A stretch of 64,000 nt of DNA, from assembly GCF_026016465.1 (NCBI RefSeq), contig NZ_CP100390.1:3595001-3659000 (forward strand), given 5' to 3'. Each line of letters begins with the position of its first letter. The first letter of the stretch is position 1. This DNA is from Alkalimarinus alittae (lineage in GTDB: Bacteria > Pseudomonadota > Gammaproteobacteria > Pseudomonadales > Oleiphilaceae). The notes beneath the pieces were generated by a model. The model was given only the letters and a program-made list of their open reading frames with translations. It searched no databases and was not told the DNA's origin. A program made the translations under genes and the position numbers. Below are positions 56,526 through 64,000 of the stretch, one piece after another.

Positions 56526-59500
56526 TTACTGCGGTTGGGCTGTAGTGCTGTCAAGCAAGTTCTTTAAGCTCGCAGCTTTTGGCTTAACCAACCAGAAACG
56601 GACAATATAATCATAGAAATTATCAATTATATTTTGTGCCCACTCACTGCCCGTTTCAGCAACGTGTTCTTCAATTACGCCACGCAAATGATTGCGGTAC
56701 GGTTCCATCTGCTCGCTTGTAATACGATGAATCTCTACGAGCTCGTGATTGTATTGATCAACAAACCTGTTTTTCTCATCAAGAACATAAGCAAAGCCGC
56801 CGGTCATTCCGGCACCGAAGTTATACCCGGTTTCGCCCAGAATAGTGATAAGACCACCTGTCATATATTCACAGCAGTGATCGCCCACACCCTCTACTAC
56901 TGCGTGAGCACCCGAGTTTCTTACTGCAAAACGCTCTCCTGCTGTACCTGCCGCAAAGAGTTTTCCGCCCGTTGCACCATACAAGCAAGTGTTTCCAGCA
57001 ATAGCGGTATTCTGAGTCTTAAACGTGCTGCACTGTGGTGGTCTAATAACTAATTTACCGCCTGTCATGCCTTTACCCACATAATCGTTGGCGTCGCCTT
57101 CAAGGTGCATATGTAAACCACCCGCATTCCAAACACCAAAACTTTGACCTGCGGTACCACTTAAGTTCAATTTAATCGGTGCGTCACTCATGCCCTGGTT
57201 GCCATGAAGCTTAGCAATCTCTCCAGACAGTCTGGCACCAATTGAGCGGTCACAGTTAGTGACGGAATACGTAAACTCCCCACCCGACCTGGCTTTAATA
57301 GCTTCACCCATATCAGCAACCATCTTCTCTGCAAGAAGGGCTTTATCAAACGGCTCGTTTCGTTCGACCTGACACATTTGCGGCTTATCGGCAGGCACAT
57401 GGTCATTAAAAAGCATTGGCGACAAATCAAGGTTTTGCTGCTTTTTGGTGTTGCCTGGAAGCACCTCTAACAGCTCTGTGCGTCCAATCAATTCTTCTAA
57501 CGTACTAACACCCAGTTTTGCCATCCACTCACGCGTTTCTTCAGCCACGAACTTAAAGAAGTTCATAACCATTTCAACCGTACCGATGAAGTGTTTGTCA
57601 CGAAGACTTTCATTTTGAGTCGCAACACCTGTCGCACAGTTGTTTAGGTGGCAGATTCGAAGATACTTACACCCTAGCGCAACCATTGGCATGGTTCCGA
57701 AGCCAAAGCTCTCAGCCCCAAGGATGGCGCCTTTGATAACATCAAGCCCGGTCTTAAGTCCGCCGTCAGTTTGCAGTCTTACCTTACCTCGAAGATCATT
57801 ACCTCTAAGCGCTTGCTGAGCTTCGCTCAAACCAAGTTCCCAAGGTGAGCCTGCATAACGAACAGAGGTTAGCGGGCTCGCGGCTGTACCACCATCGTAG
57901 CCAGAAATCGTAATCAAATCGGCATAGGCTTTTGCAACACCTGCTGCAATGGTGCCTACTCCTGGCTCTGATACTAATTTAACTGAAACCAATGCTGATG
58001 GATTAACCTGCTTCAAATCAAAAATTAGCTGTGCTAAATCTTCGATTGAATAGATATCATGATGCGGAGGCGGTGATATCAATGTTACACCTGGCACTGA
58101 ATATCTTAATGTCGCAATAAGCTTATTAACCTTACCACCCGGAAGCTGTCCACCTTCACCAGGCTTAGCACCTTGAGCAACTTTAATCTGAATAACATCG
58201 GCACTGCTAAGGTAATGCGGAGTCACACCAAATCGACCTGATGCCACCTGCTTGATTTTAGAACGCTTATTGGTACCGTAACGAAGCGGATCTTCACCCC
58301 CCTCACCCGAGTTAGAACGTCCACCTAGCGTATTCATGGCAACAGCCAATGCTTCATGCGCCTCTGGCGATAACGCCCCTAGCGACATCGCGGCAGAGTC
58401 AAATCGTGCAACTATTTTTTCCATCGGCTCTACATCAGCTAAATCGATAGGCTTCTGCTTATCCGAAAGTTTAAATAAGTCACGTATTGTGGCGACTGGA
58501 CGGTCATTAACCAAGGATGCATATTCGCGATAAACACCATAATCACCGGTCTGTACCGCCTTCTGTATCGTTTGAACAACATCAGGGTTGTATGCATGGT
58601 ATTCGCTACCATGAACAAACTTGAGCAAACCACCTTGAGAAATAGGCTTTCGCTTTTTCCATGCATCATTCGCTAATAATTGCTGCTCGAACTGAAAATC
58701 GCTATATGAAGCACCCTGAATTCGGCTAACAACACCTTTAAAACAAAGGTCAACGACTTCGTCTGCGATACCAACAGCTTCGAATAACTGTGCTCCACGG
58801 TACGAAGCAATCGTTGAAATCCCCATCTTAGAGAGGATTTTCATTAACCCTTTACCAATCCCCGCTCGATAGTTGTTCTTCGCTTCAATCGGGTCAATCA
58901 ACATTTCACCAGAACTGATCAAGTCGTTTAGTACTTGATAAGCAAGGTATGGGTATACGGCCGTTGCACCAAAGCCAATTAATACTGCAAAGTGATGAGG
59001 GTCTCTTACAAAACCACTCTCAACAACAATATTAGAATCACAACGTAAGCCTTTTTCTACCAATCGATGGTGTACAGCACCCGTTGCCATAAAGGCGTTT
59101 ACGGGTAGTTTTCCTTCTTCAATATTCTTATCACTTAAGATCAAGATAACAGTGCCCGAACGCACCGCCTCTTCAGCCTGGTCACAAACCGATTTAATCG
59201 CCTGCTCCAACCCTTGTTCTGGGCTATAGCTTAACTCTATGCGACCAGCATTAAAGCCGGATATGGTGTTATCAGACAAACTGAAAAACTTGGCAGGTGA
59301 TAAAACAGGCGTCGTAAGAATAACCCGTCTAGCATGCTCAGGGGTTTCTTCAAAAATATTCTGTTCAGCACCAATACAGGTTTCCAGTGACATGACAATC
59401 GCTTCACGCAATGGATCTATCGGCGGGTTAGTGACTTGAGCAAACTTCTGTCTGAAGTAATCAGCCACCGACCTCACTCGCTCAGAAAGCACGGCCATCG

Positions 59501-60974
59501 GCGTATCATCACCCATAGAACCAACGGCTTCTTGCCCATCCTCACCTAGAGGGCGCAAAATTTGATCGCGTTCTTCAAATGTCACCTGGAACATTTTCAT
59601 CTGAGTCTTTAACTCATCTTGTTCCATCACTTTAAAGTCAGGCGTAGTCGTATTCAGTGTTGCCTCAAGACGAATCGCATTCTCTCTTAACCACTGCTTA
59701 TACGGGTGAGCTGTTTTGAGTATTTCATCAACATCATCAGTATGAAGAACCTTACCGGTATGTGTATCTACCGCTAATATTTGTCCTGGCCCAACACGCC
59801 CTTTTGCAACAACATCTTCTGGTTGGTAGCCATAGGTACCAATCTCAGACGCTAGCGTGATAAAGCCATTCTTGGTAATAACCCATCTAGCTGGACGCAG
59901 ACCGTTTCGGTCTAGCAAACAAACAGCATAACGGCCGTCTGACATCACTACGCCGGCAGGCCCATCCCAAGGCTCCATATGCATGGAGTTGTAATCATGA
60001 AACGCACGAAGATCTGCGTCCATGGTGTAAACATTTTGCCATGCAGGTGGAATCATCATTCTGACTGCACGGAATAGATCAACACCACCGGCTAACAACA
60101 CCTCTAGCATGTTATCCATACTTGAAGAATCTGAACCAGTCGTATTGACGAGTGGCTGAAGTGACTGCAGGTCTGGCAGAGCATCTGATTTGAACTTTGA
60201 CGCACGCGCTAGCGCCCAGTTACGGTTACCTTCTACGGTATTTATCTCACCATTATGTGCCAGCATTCTAAATGGCTGAGCCAGCGGCCAGCGAGGCATT
60301 GTATTTGTAGAGAATCGTTGGTGAAATACGCAGATAGCGGTTTCAAAAAGCTCGTCTTTCAAATCTAAGTAAAAGCTAGGAAGGTCCACCGGCATCATTA
60401 AGCCCTTGTAAGACAGAACCTTCTCGGAAAGCGAACAAACGTAGAATTCTTTATCTGACGCTAGTTGAATTTCAGCTTTTTTACGTGCTAGAAATAGCTT
60501 TATTGCGAAATCTTTTTCTGACAGCTCCCCACCGCCGATAAACACTTGTTCGATGCCTGGCAAGCAGTCGAGCGCCATAGGGCCCAAGCAAGCATTATCA
60601 GTCGCTACGGTGCGCCAACCAATCACGTCAAGGCCCTCTTTACTAAGGCACTCATCAAAGATTTTCTTAGAGGCTTCAGCTTTAGCTGAATCGGTATTCA
60701 AAAAAACCATGCCAACGCCGTAACGATGACCAAGCTCTACACCGAAAGTCTCTTTAGCAACATGACGCAGGAATGTATCCGGCTTTTGCAGTAATAAACC
60801 ACAACCGTCACCAGTTTTGCCATCAGCAGCGATACCGCCACGATGGGTCATACAGGTCAAAGACTCTATGGCCGTCACTAGTAATTCGTGACTTGCTTGA
60901 CCTTCCATATGGGCAATCAAGCCAAATCCACAGTTATCCTTGAAATCGTCAGGATGATATAAACCTGTCATCAT
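56526..60974 (-). CDS. gltB: Glutamate synthase (NADPH), large subunit
   Basis: Makes two glutamates from glutamine and 2-oxoglutarate, the main ammonia assimilation route with GlnA. N-terminal glutaminase domain with nucleophile Cys15 ([10 protein letters not shown]), implying a 14-residue propeptide to be cut; central domain; FMN-binding synthase domain ([36 protein letters not shown]) with the 3Fe-4S cysteine region [13 protein letters not shown]-terminal GXGXG beta-helix ([30 protein letters not shown]). 1482 residues, normal length. The propeptide is shorter than in E. coli. First gene of gltBD. Confidence 0.97.
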   Translation of the reverse strand: MMTGLYHPDDFKDNCGFGLIAHMEGQASHELLVTAIESLTCMTHRGGIAADGKTGDGCGLLLQKPDTFLRHVAKETFGVELGHRYGVGMVFLNTDSAKAEASKKIFDECLSKEGLDVIGWRTVATDNACLGPMALDCLPGIEQVFIGGGELSEKDFAIKLFLARKKAEIQLASDKEFYVCSLSEKVLSYKGLMMPVDLPSFYLDLKDELFETAICVFHQRFSTNTMPRWPLAQPFRMLAHNGEINTVEGNRNWALARASKFKSDALPDLQSLQPLVNTTGSDSSSMDNMLEVLLAGGVDLFRAVRMMIPPAWQNVYTMDADLRAFHDYNSMHMEPWDGPAGVVMSDGRYAVCLLDRNGLRPARWVITKNGFITLASEIGTYGYQPEDVVAKGRVGPGQILAVDTHTGKVLHTDDVDEILKTAHPYKQWLRENAIRLEATLNTTTPDFKVMEQDELKTQMKMFQVTFEERDQILRPLGEDGQEAVGSMGDDTPMAVLSERVRSVADYFRQKFAQVTNPPIDPLREAIVMSLETCIGAEQNIFEETPEHARRVILTTPVLSPAKFFSLSDNTISGFNAGRIELSYSPEQGLEQAIKSVCDQAEEAVRSGTVILILSDKNIEEGKLPVNAFMATGAVHHRLVEKGLRCDSNIVVESGFVRDPHHFAVLIGFGATAVYPYLAYQVLNDLISSGEMLIDPIEAKNNYRAGIGKGLMKILSKMGISTIASYRGAQLFEAVGIADEVVDLCFKGVVSRIQGASYSDFQFEQQLLANDAWKKRKPISQGGLLKFVHGSEYHAYNPDVVQTIQKAVQTGDYGVYREYASLVNDRPVATIRDLFKLSDKQKPIDLADVEPMEKIVARFDSAAMSLGALSPEAHEALAVAMNTLGGRSNSGEGGEDPLRYGTNKRSKIKQVASGRFGVTPHYLSSADVIQIKVAQGAKPGEGGQLPGGKVNKLIATLRYSVPGVTLISPPPHHDIYSIEDLAQLIFDLKQVNPSALVSVKLVSEPGVGTIAAGVAKAYADLITISGYDGGTAASPLTSVRYAGSPWELGLSEAQQALRGNDLRGKVRLQTDGGLKTGLDVIKGAILGAESFGFGTMPMVALGCKYLRICHLNNCATGVATQNESLRDKHFIGTVEMVMNFFKFVAEETREWMAKLGVSTLEELIGRTELLEVLPGNTKKQQNLDLSPMLFNDHVPADKPQMCQVERNEPFDKALLAEKMVADMGEAIKARSGGEFTYSVTNCDRSIGARLSGEIAKLHGNQGMSDAPIKLNLSGTAGQSFGVWNAGGLHMHLEGDANDYVGKGMTGGKLVIRPPQCSTFKTQNTAIAGNTCLYGATGGKLFAAGTAGERFAVRNSGAHAVVEGVGDHCCEYMTGGLITILGETGYNFGAGMTGGFAYVLDEKNRFVDQYNHELVEIHRITSEQMEPYRNHLRGVIEEHVAETGSEWAQNIIDNFYDYIVRFWLVKPKAASLKNLLDSTTAQPQ

Positions 60975-61230
60975 ATTTCACACTCTCGCGTTTTATTCTT
61001 TGCAAATCAAAAACTTATAACCAAACAAACCAAAATAAGTTTGAGATCCTCAAAATTTGGGGAGGCTATTTTACATGGCTACAGAGGAGCGCACAAATTT
61101 ATTGAACATTAATAGGGGTTGTTTAGGGTGAATAATTTAATTAATTCTAATTATTTCAAAAGGTAAGCAGCGATACGGTTATTTAAGAAAAACTCCGTTT
61201 TTTAGCCTTTCTGGGTAGAAACCGGGCCTA

Positions 61231-62901
61231 TTAAAGGCCCTCTAGGCTCCTCACCCAAGGTTTTTGCTTCTTAATAGACCGGGGCAACCGAGCCATTTCT
61301 GCCTTTGCAGCCGCCTTATTTGGATAGACACCTAGAAGCACAACAAACCATGGTTTTTCTTTATAAGTGGACTCGATATACAGTAATTCTTTAGATGCAC
61401 GCTCGCTATCAATATATTTTGTTGCCGTTTGTTCATTGCGACTACCTAACACCTGAATAGTATATGAGCCTTTACTCTGAGTAGAAACCCAATCGCCCCC
61501 CCTAAAACGGGAGTGCCTAGTCGACACAGTGGCATTATTCACAATAGCATTAGCTTCACCCTCGCGATTAAGTTTTTCTGTTTTTGCAGAAAGCTCTACT
61601 TTTTCGGCTGACACTTCTGGCGCTACAGGCTTAGTGGTGGGGGCTTTTTCTACCTTTTCAGGTTTCGCGATATCTTCTACGATAGGGCTAGCCTGAATCA
61701 CGCCCTCTGCGGTATAAACCGGCTCCCCTGCAACATCAACTGTTGGCTTACTTATACTAGACGAAACTGTCTGCGCCTCTGTTGCCGCAACCGCTAAATC
61801 ATCACCTACGTTACCTTCGACCGCCCCCACGTCAATAAGTTCCGCAATAGCAGGCAGGCTACCCGCCTTTATTTCTGCCTGCTTAAGCTTTATATCTATC
61901 TCTTCTCTACTTTTGGCTAACAAGTCACCCTGGGCATCATTAGCCACGCGACTTTCAACTCTAACGACTTCACCTGTCGTGACGCGCTCAACATCAGAGG
62001 AAGAAAACAAGTTATATTGATGGCCAATGACAGCAAACGACACAAGCAATGAAGCAACTATGCCTACCAGCAACCAACTCAGTCCTTTAGGCGAACTTTT
62101 TTTCGGGCTGGCGAGTTCAAATGAATCGAGCAATACCGCGGGAGCAATTCTATTGATTCTTCCTGGGCACCCTTTACCTAAAACACTTAGCGCTTTTTTC
62201 TGTACATCTGTTAAAACGGGCTCTACCTTAGACCCCGCTCTTGCAAGCCTCAGCCTTACATAGGTTTCAGCGTCGTCTTGAGAGAATGGTTTAAGATGTA
62301 TTTGATGTATCCAACTACAGGTTGTGGGATCTACGCCCTCTTGAGTAATCGACTGCAATATTTCCTGCCGCCCAGAGACCAACAAACAGATTCCGGAGTC
62401 ACTCCCTAAATCTCTAAACGTCGATAATAGTAACTTAAAACTGTCTTTATTGATTTTATGTGCATCATCGACCACCAGCAATAAGCGCTCACTCTTAGCC
62501 GCGTTATGCGCACACGCATCAAGCACTCGCGCCATCGTCCTAGAGACGGGTTCACCTTCAACCAGTTGCAAGTCAAGTCTTTTACAGAGCTCAAATGTTA
62601 ACTTTCGAGGACTCGCAATCAATGTCGGATTTAGCGCGATCACCCGAATACCATCTACAATATGCCGACCCAATTCAGAGATTAACGTTGATTTTCCACT
62701 ACCAGACGCCCCTGTCAGCACTAGCACCATGTCACCGTAACTTACTAGATGTCTCAAGGTTTCAAGATTATGCTGTCGCTGAGCCCCTTGAAAAAATAAA
62801 GATGTCGCCTCACCAAAAGGCTCAGTCTTCAGCTGGTACTTATCCCTTAACTGATCATTCAAAGACAGCTTGTGATCACTTTCCGTTACGGCAGCATTCA
62901 T
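61231..62901 (-). CDS. damX: DamX-like AAA ATPase with C-terminal SPOR domain
   Basis: Probable inner-membrane cell-division or envelope protein; SPOR domains bind denuded septal peptidoglycan. The N-terminal ExeA/GspA-type AAA domain (about 20 to 250) has Walker A GASGSGKST at 64-72 and Walker B LLLVVDDAH. One transmembrane helix lies near 277-297 (WLLVGIVASLLVSFAVIG). A long acidic, Val/Glu/Lys-rich periplasmic linker and a SPOR domain (about 480 to the end; GSYTIQVLGSRNEQ, WFVVLLGVYPNKAAA) follow. E. coli DamX lacks intact ATPase motifs; this form keeps them, as in pseudomonad homologues. The ATG at 62901 is preferred to a TTG six codons earlier. Located between aroB and gltB as in Pseudomonas. 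Confidence 0.88.
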   Translation of the reverse strand: MNAAVTESDHKLSLNDQLRDKYQLKTEPFGEATSLFFQGAQRQHNLETLRHLVSYGDMVLVLTGASGSGKSTLISELGRHIVDGIRVIALNPTLIASPRKLTFELCKRLDLQLVEGEPVSRTMARVLDACAHNAAKSERLLLVVDDAHKINKDSFKLLLSTFRDLGSDSGICLLVSGRQEILQSITQEGVDPTTCSWIHQIHLKPFSQDDAETYVRLRLARAGSKVEPVLTDVQKKALSVLGKGCPGRINRIAPAVLLDSFELASPKKSSPKGLSWLLVGIVASLLVSFAVIGHQYNLFSSSDVERVTTGEVVRVESRVANDAQGDLLAKSREEIDIKLKQAEIKAGSLPAIAELIDVGAVEGNVGDDLAVAATEAQTVSSSISKPTVDVAGEPVYTAEGVIQASPIVEDIAKPEKVEKAPTTKPVAPEVSAEKVELSAKTEKLNREGEANAIVNNATVSTRHSRFRGGDWVSTQSKGSYTIQVLGSRNEQTATKYIDSERASKELLYIESTYKEKPWFVVLLGVYPNKAAAKAEMARLPRSIKKQKPWVRSLEGL

Positions 62902-62959
62902 AGTATTTAAACGTTCCAACGCGGGCTAATAGGCCTGATAATGCTAGGCACTCAGTTAT

Positions 62960-64000
62960 TTAGGCACCATCTGCTAATAAAGTCTTACCGCTGAGGGTTG
63001 CCTCAAAATTTGAAGCATCGAACTCATCCGTTACAAAAGCATCACCAACTTTGCTCATCAAGACTAAACGCAAAGTTCCATCGAGTACTTTTTTATCTAC
63101 AGACATTAATGCCTTAAATCGATCTACACTTACTTCTTTAGGCGGCAACACTGGCAGATCTGCTTTTCGAAGTAACGCTGCAATTCGATCAACATCCTCA
63201 GCCGTCAACCAACCCTGCCGACATGATAGGTCTGCAGCCATCACCATACCCGCTGCAACCGCCTCACCATGCAACCACTCGCCATACCCCATATGTGTTT
63301 CTATTGCATGACCAAAAGTATGACCTAAGTTTAGGATAGCTCGAACCCCTCCCTCTCGCTCATCTTCACTCACGACCAATGCCTTGCACTGGCAAGATAC
63401 TTCAATAGCATAAGCCACGGCTTCCGAATCCAGCGCCATCAATTTATCTATATTTTCTTCAAGCCATTCAAAAAAGGCTATATCTCGAATAAGACCGTAC
63501 TTAACAACTTCTGCAATTCCCGCTGCGACTTCTCGTATTGGTAAGGTATTTAATGTATCTGTATCAATGATCACGGCATTTGGCTGATGAAAAGCACCGA
63601 TCATATTTTTACCTAAAGGATGATTAACACCCGTTTTCCCCCCCACTGATGAGTCGACCTGAGACAGTAACGTTGTAGGTATTTGTATAAACTCTACACC
63701 TCGTTGATAGCAAGCGGCAGCAAACCCCGTCATATCACCTATAACACCGCCACCTAGCGCGACCAACGTAGTTTTACGACTGTGGCGCTGATCAAGTAGC
63801 TGATCAAAAATAAGGTTAATTGTATCTAAATTTTTGTATTGTTCTCCGTCAGGCAAGACGGTAACTGACACTTTAAAAGAAGCAAACAAGGCTTTAGTTC
63901 GCTCAAGATAGAGCGGCGCGACCGTTTCATTAGTGACAATCATGACTTGACTACCCGCCACGTAAGGCACCACGAGCGCTGGTCGGTCAAGCAGCCCCTG
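62960..64000 (-). CDS. aroB: 3-dehydroquinate synthase (partial, 5' end outside window)
   Basis: Second enzyme of the shikimate pathway; converts DAHP to 3-dehydroquinate with NAD+ and a divalent metal. Conserved [58 protein letters not shown], and metal-binding [11 protein letters not shown] and [11 protein letters not shown] are present. The frame continues without interruption to the window edge ([12 protein letters not shown] matches the region before the E. coli QVMLVTNE segment), so roughly 20 N-terminal residues are missing and the GTG near 63973 is not the true start. It precedes damX by 58 nt, probably in an aroKB-damX operon. Confidence 0.96.
   Translation of the reverse strand, partial: QGLLDRPALVVPYVAGSQVMIVTNETVAPLYLERTKALFASFKVSVTVLPDGEQYKNLDTINLIFDQLLDQRHSRKTTLVALGGGVIGDMTGFAAACYQRGVEFIQIPTTLLSQVDSSVGGKTGVNHPLGKNMIGAFHQPNAVIIDTDTLNTLPIREVAAGIAEVVKYGLIRDIAFFEWLEENIDKLMALDSEAVAYAIEVSCQCKALVVSEDEREGGVRAILNLGHTFGHAIETHMGYGEWLHGEAVAAGMVMAADLSCRQGWLTAEDVDRIAALLRKADLPVLPPKEVSVDRFKALMSVDKKVLDGTLRLVLMSKVGDAFVTDEFDASNFEATLSGKTLLADGA

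Noticed and set aside
61075-61131. 18-codon ORF with a strong GGGGAGG ribosome binding site upstream of gltB
   Set aside because: Too short to judge. No hydrophobic segment or known motif, and it lies opposite to the gltB promoter; kept only as a note.

Overview
The window is a contiguous piece of chromosome from a marine-type gammaproteobacterium with moderate, slightly AT-leaning base composition. Gene order (pilSR-thiO-minor pilins-ispH-fkpB-lspA-ileS-ribF-murJ-rpsT-proB-obgE-rpmA-rplU-ispB; nrdR-ribD-ribE-ribB-ribH-nusB-thiL-pgpA; aroB-damX-gltB-gltD-hemE) is the arrangement known from Pseudomonas and its marine relatives. A wax ester synthase/DGAT gene beside ispB points to a lipid-storing, possibly hydrocarbon-using marine lineage of the Marinobacter/Oleiphilus kind. 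That placement is inference from synteny and gene content. Nothing looks like a prophage, plasmid, insertion sequence, CRISPR array or tRNA, and coding is dense throughout.

Layout. 1-8.9 kb: pssA (cut by the window edge), ilvIH, a DUF4124 exported protein, clpB behind a heat-shock-type promoter, pgeF, rluD, bamD. 9.7-15.7 kb: nadE, the pilus regulators pilS and pilR, and thiO. 15.8-24.4 kb: a type IV pilus minor-pilin cluster (a lone fimT on the plus strand; fimU-pilV-pilW-pilX-pilY1-pilE on the minus strand), in which PilY1 carries an apparent PA14 domain. 24.6-36.6 kb: ispH-fkpB-lspA-ileS-ribF-murJ on the minus strand, rpsT, proB, obgE, rplU-rpmA. 36.6-40.7 kb: ispB, the wax ester synthase, a DUF2057 lipoprotein and a small DUF6316 protein. 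40.8-48.4 kb: the riboflavin/thiamine cluster, with a RibB whose GTP cyclohydrolase II half has lost its zinc cysteines, followed upstream by nrdR and glyA. 48.5-54.8 kb: ettA, a PilZ protein, radA, metY, hemE. 54.9-64 kb: gltD, gltB, a DamX-like AAA/SPOR protein, and aroB (cut by the right edge).

How the genes work together. PilS/PilR normally switch on pilin transcription, and the adjacent minor pilins plus PilY1 prime pilus assembly and form its tip. The ileS-lspA-fkpB-ispH run, murJ, bamD, pgpA and pssA serve envelope and lipid metabolism. rib, nusB, thiL, glyA, nrdR, glt, hemE, ilv, metY, proB and aroB are core biosynthesis.

The unexpected content is mostly non-coding or domain-level: an RpoH-type promoter overlapping the end of pgeF; perfect inverted repeats in front of pssA and between nadE and pilS; a two-hairpin rplU leader abutting the ribosome binding site; a 15-bp triple tandem repeat after glyA; a fold-back purine-rich repeat between obgE and proB; the PA14 module in PilY1; and an asparagine/glutamate-rich insertion inside the PilS kinase domain. 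I found no clear, wholly new multi-gene system. The best leads are the PA14-PilY1 tip protein and the structured rplU leader.
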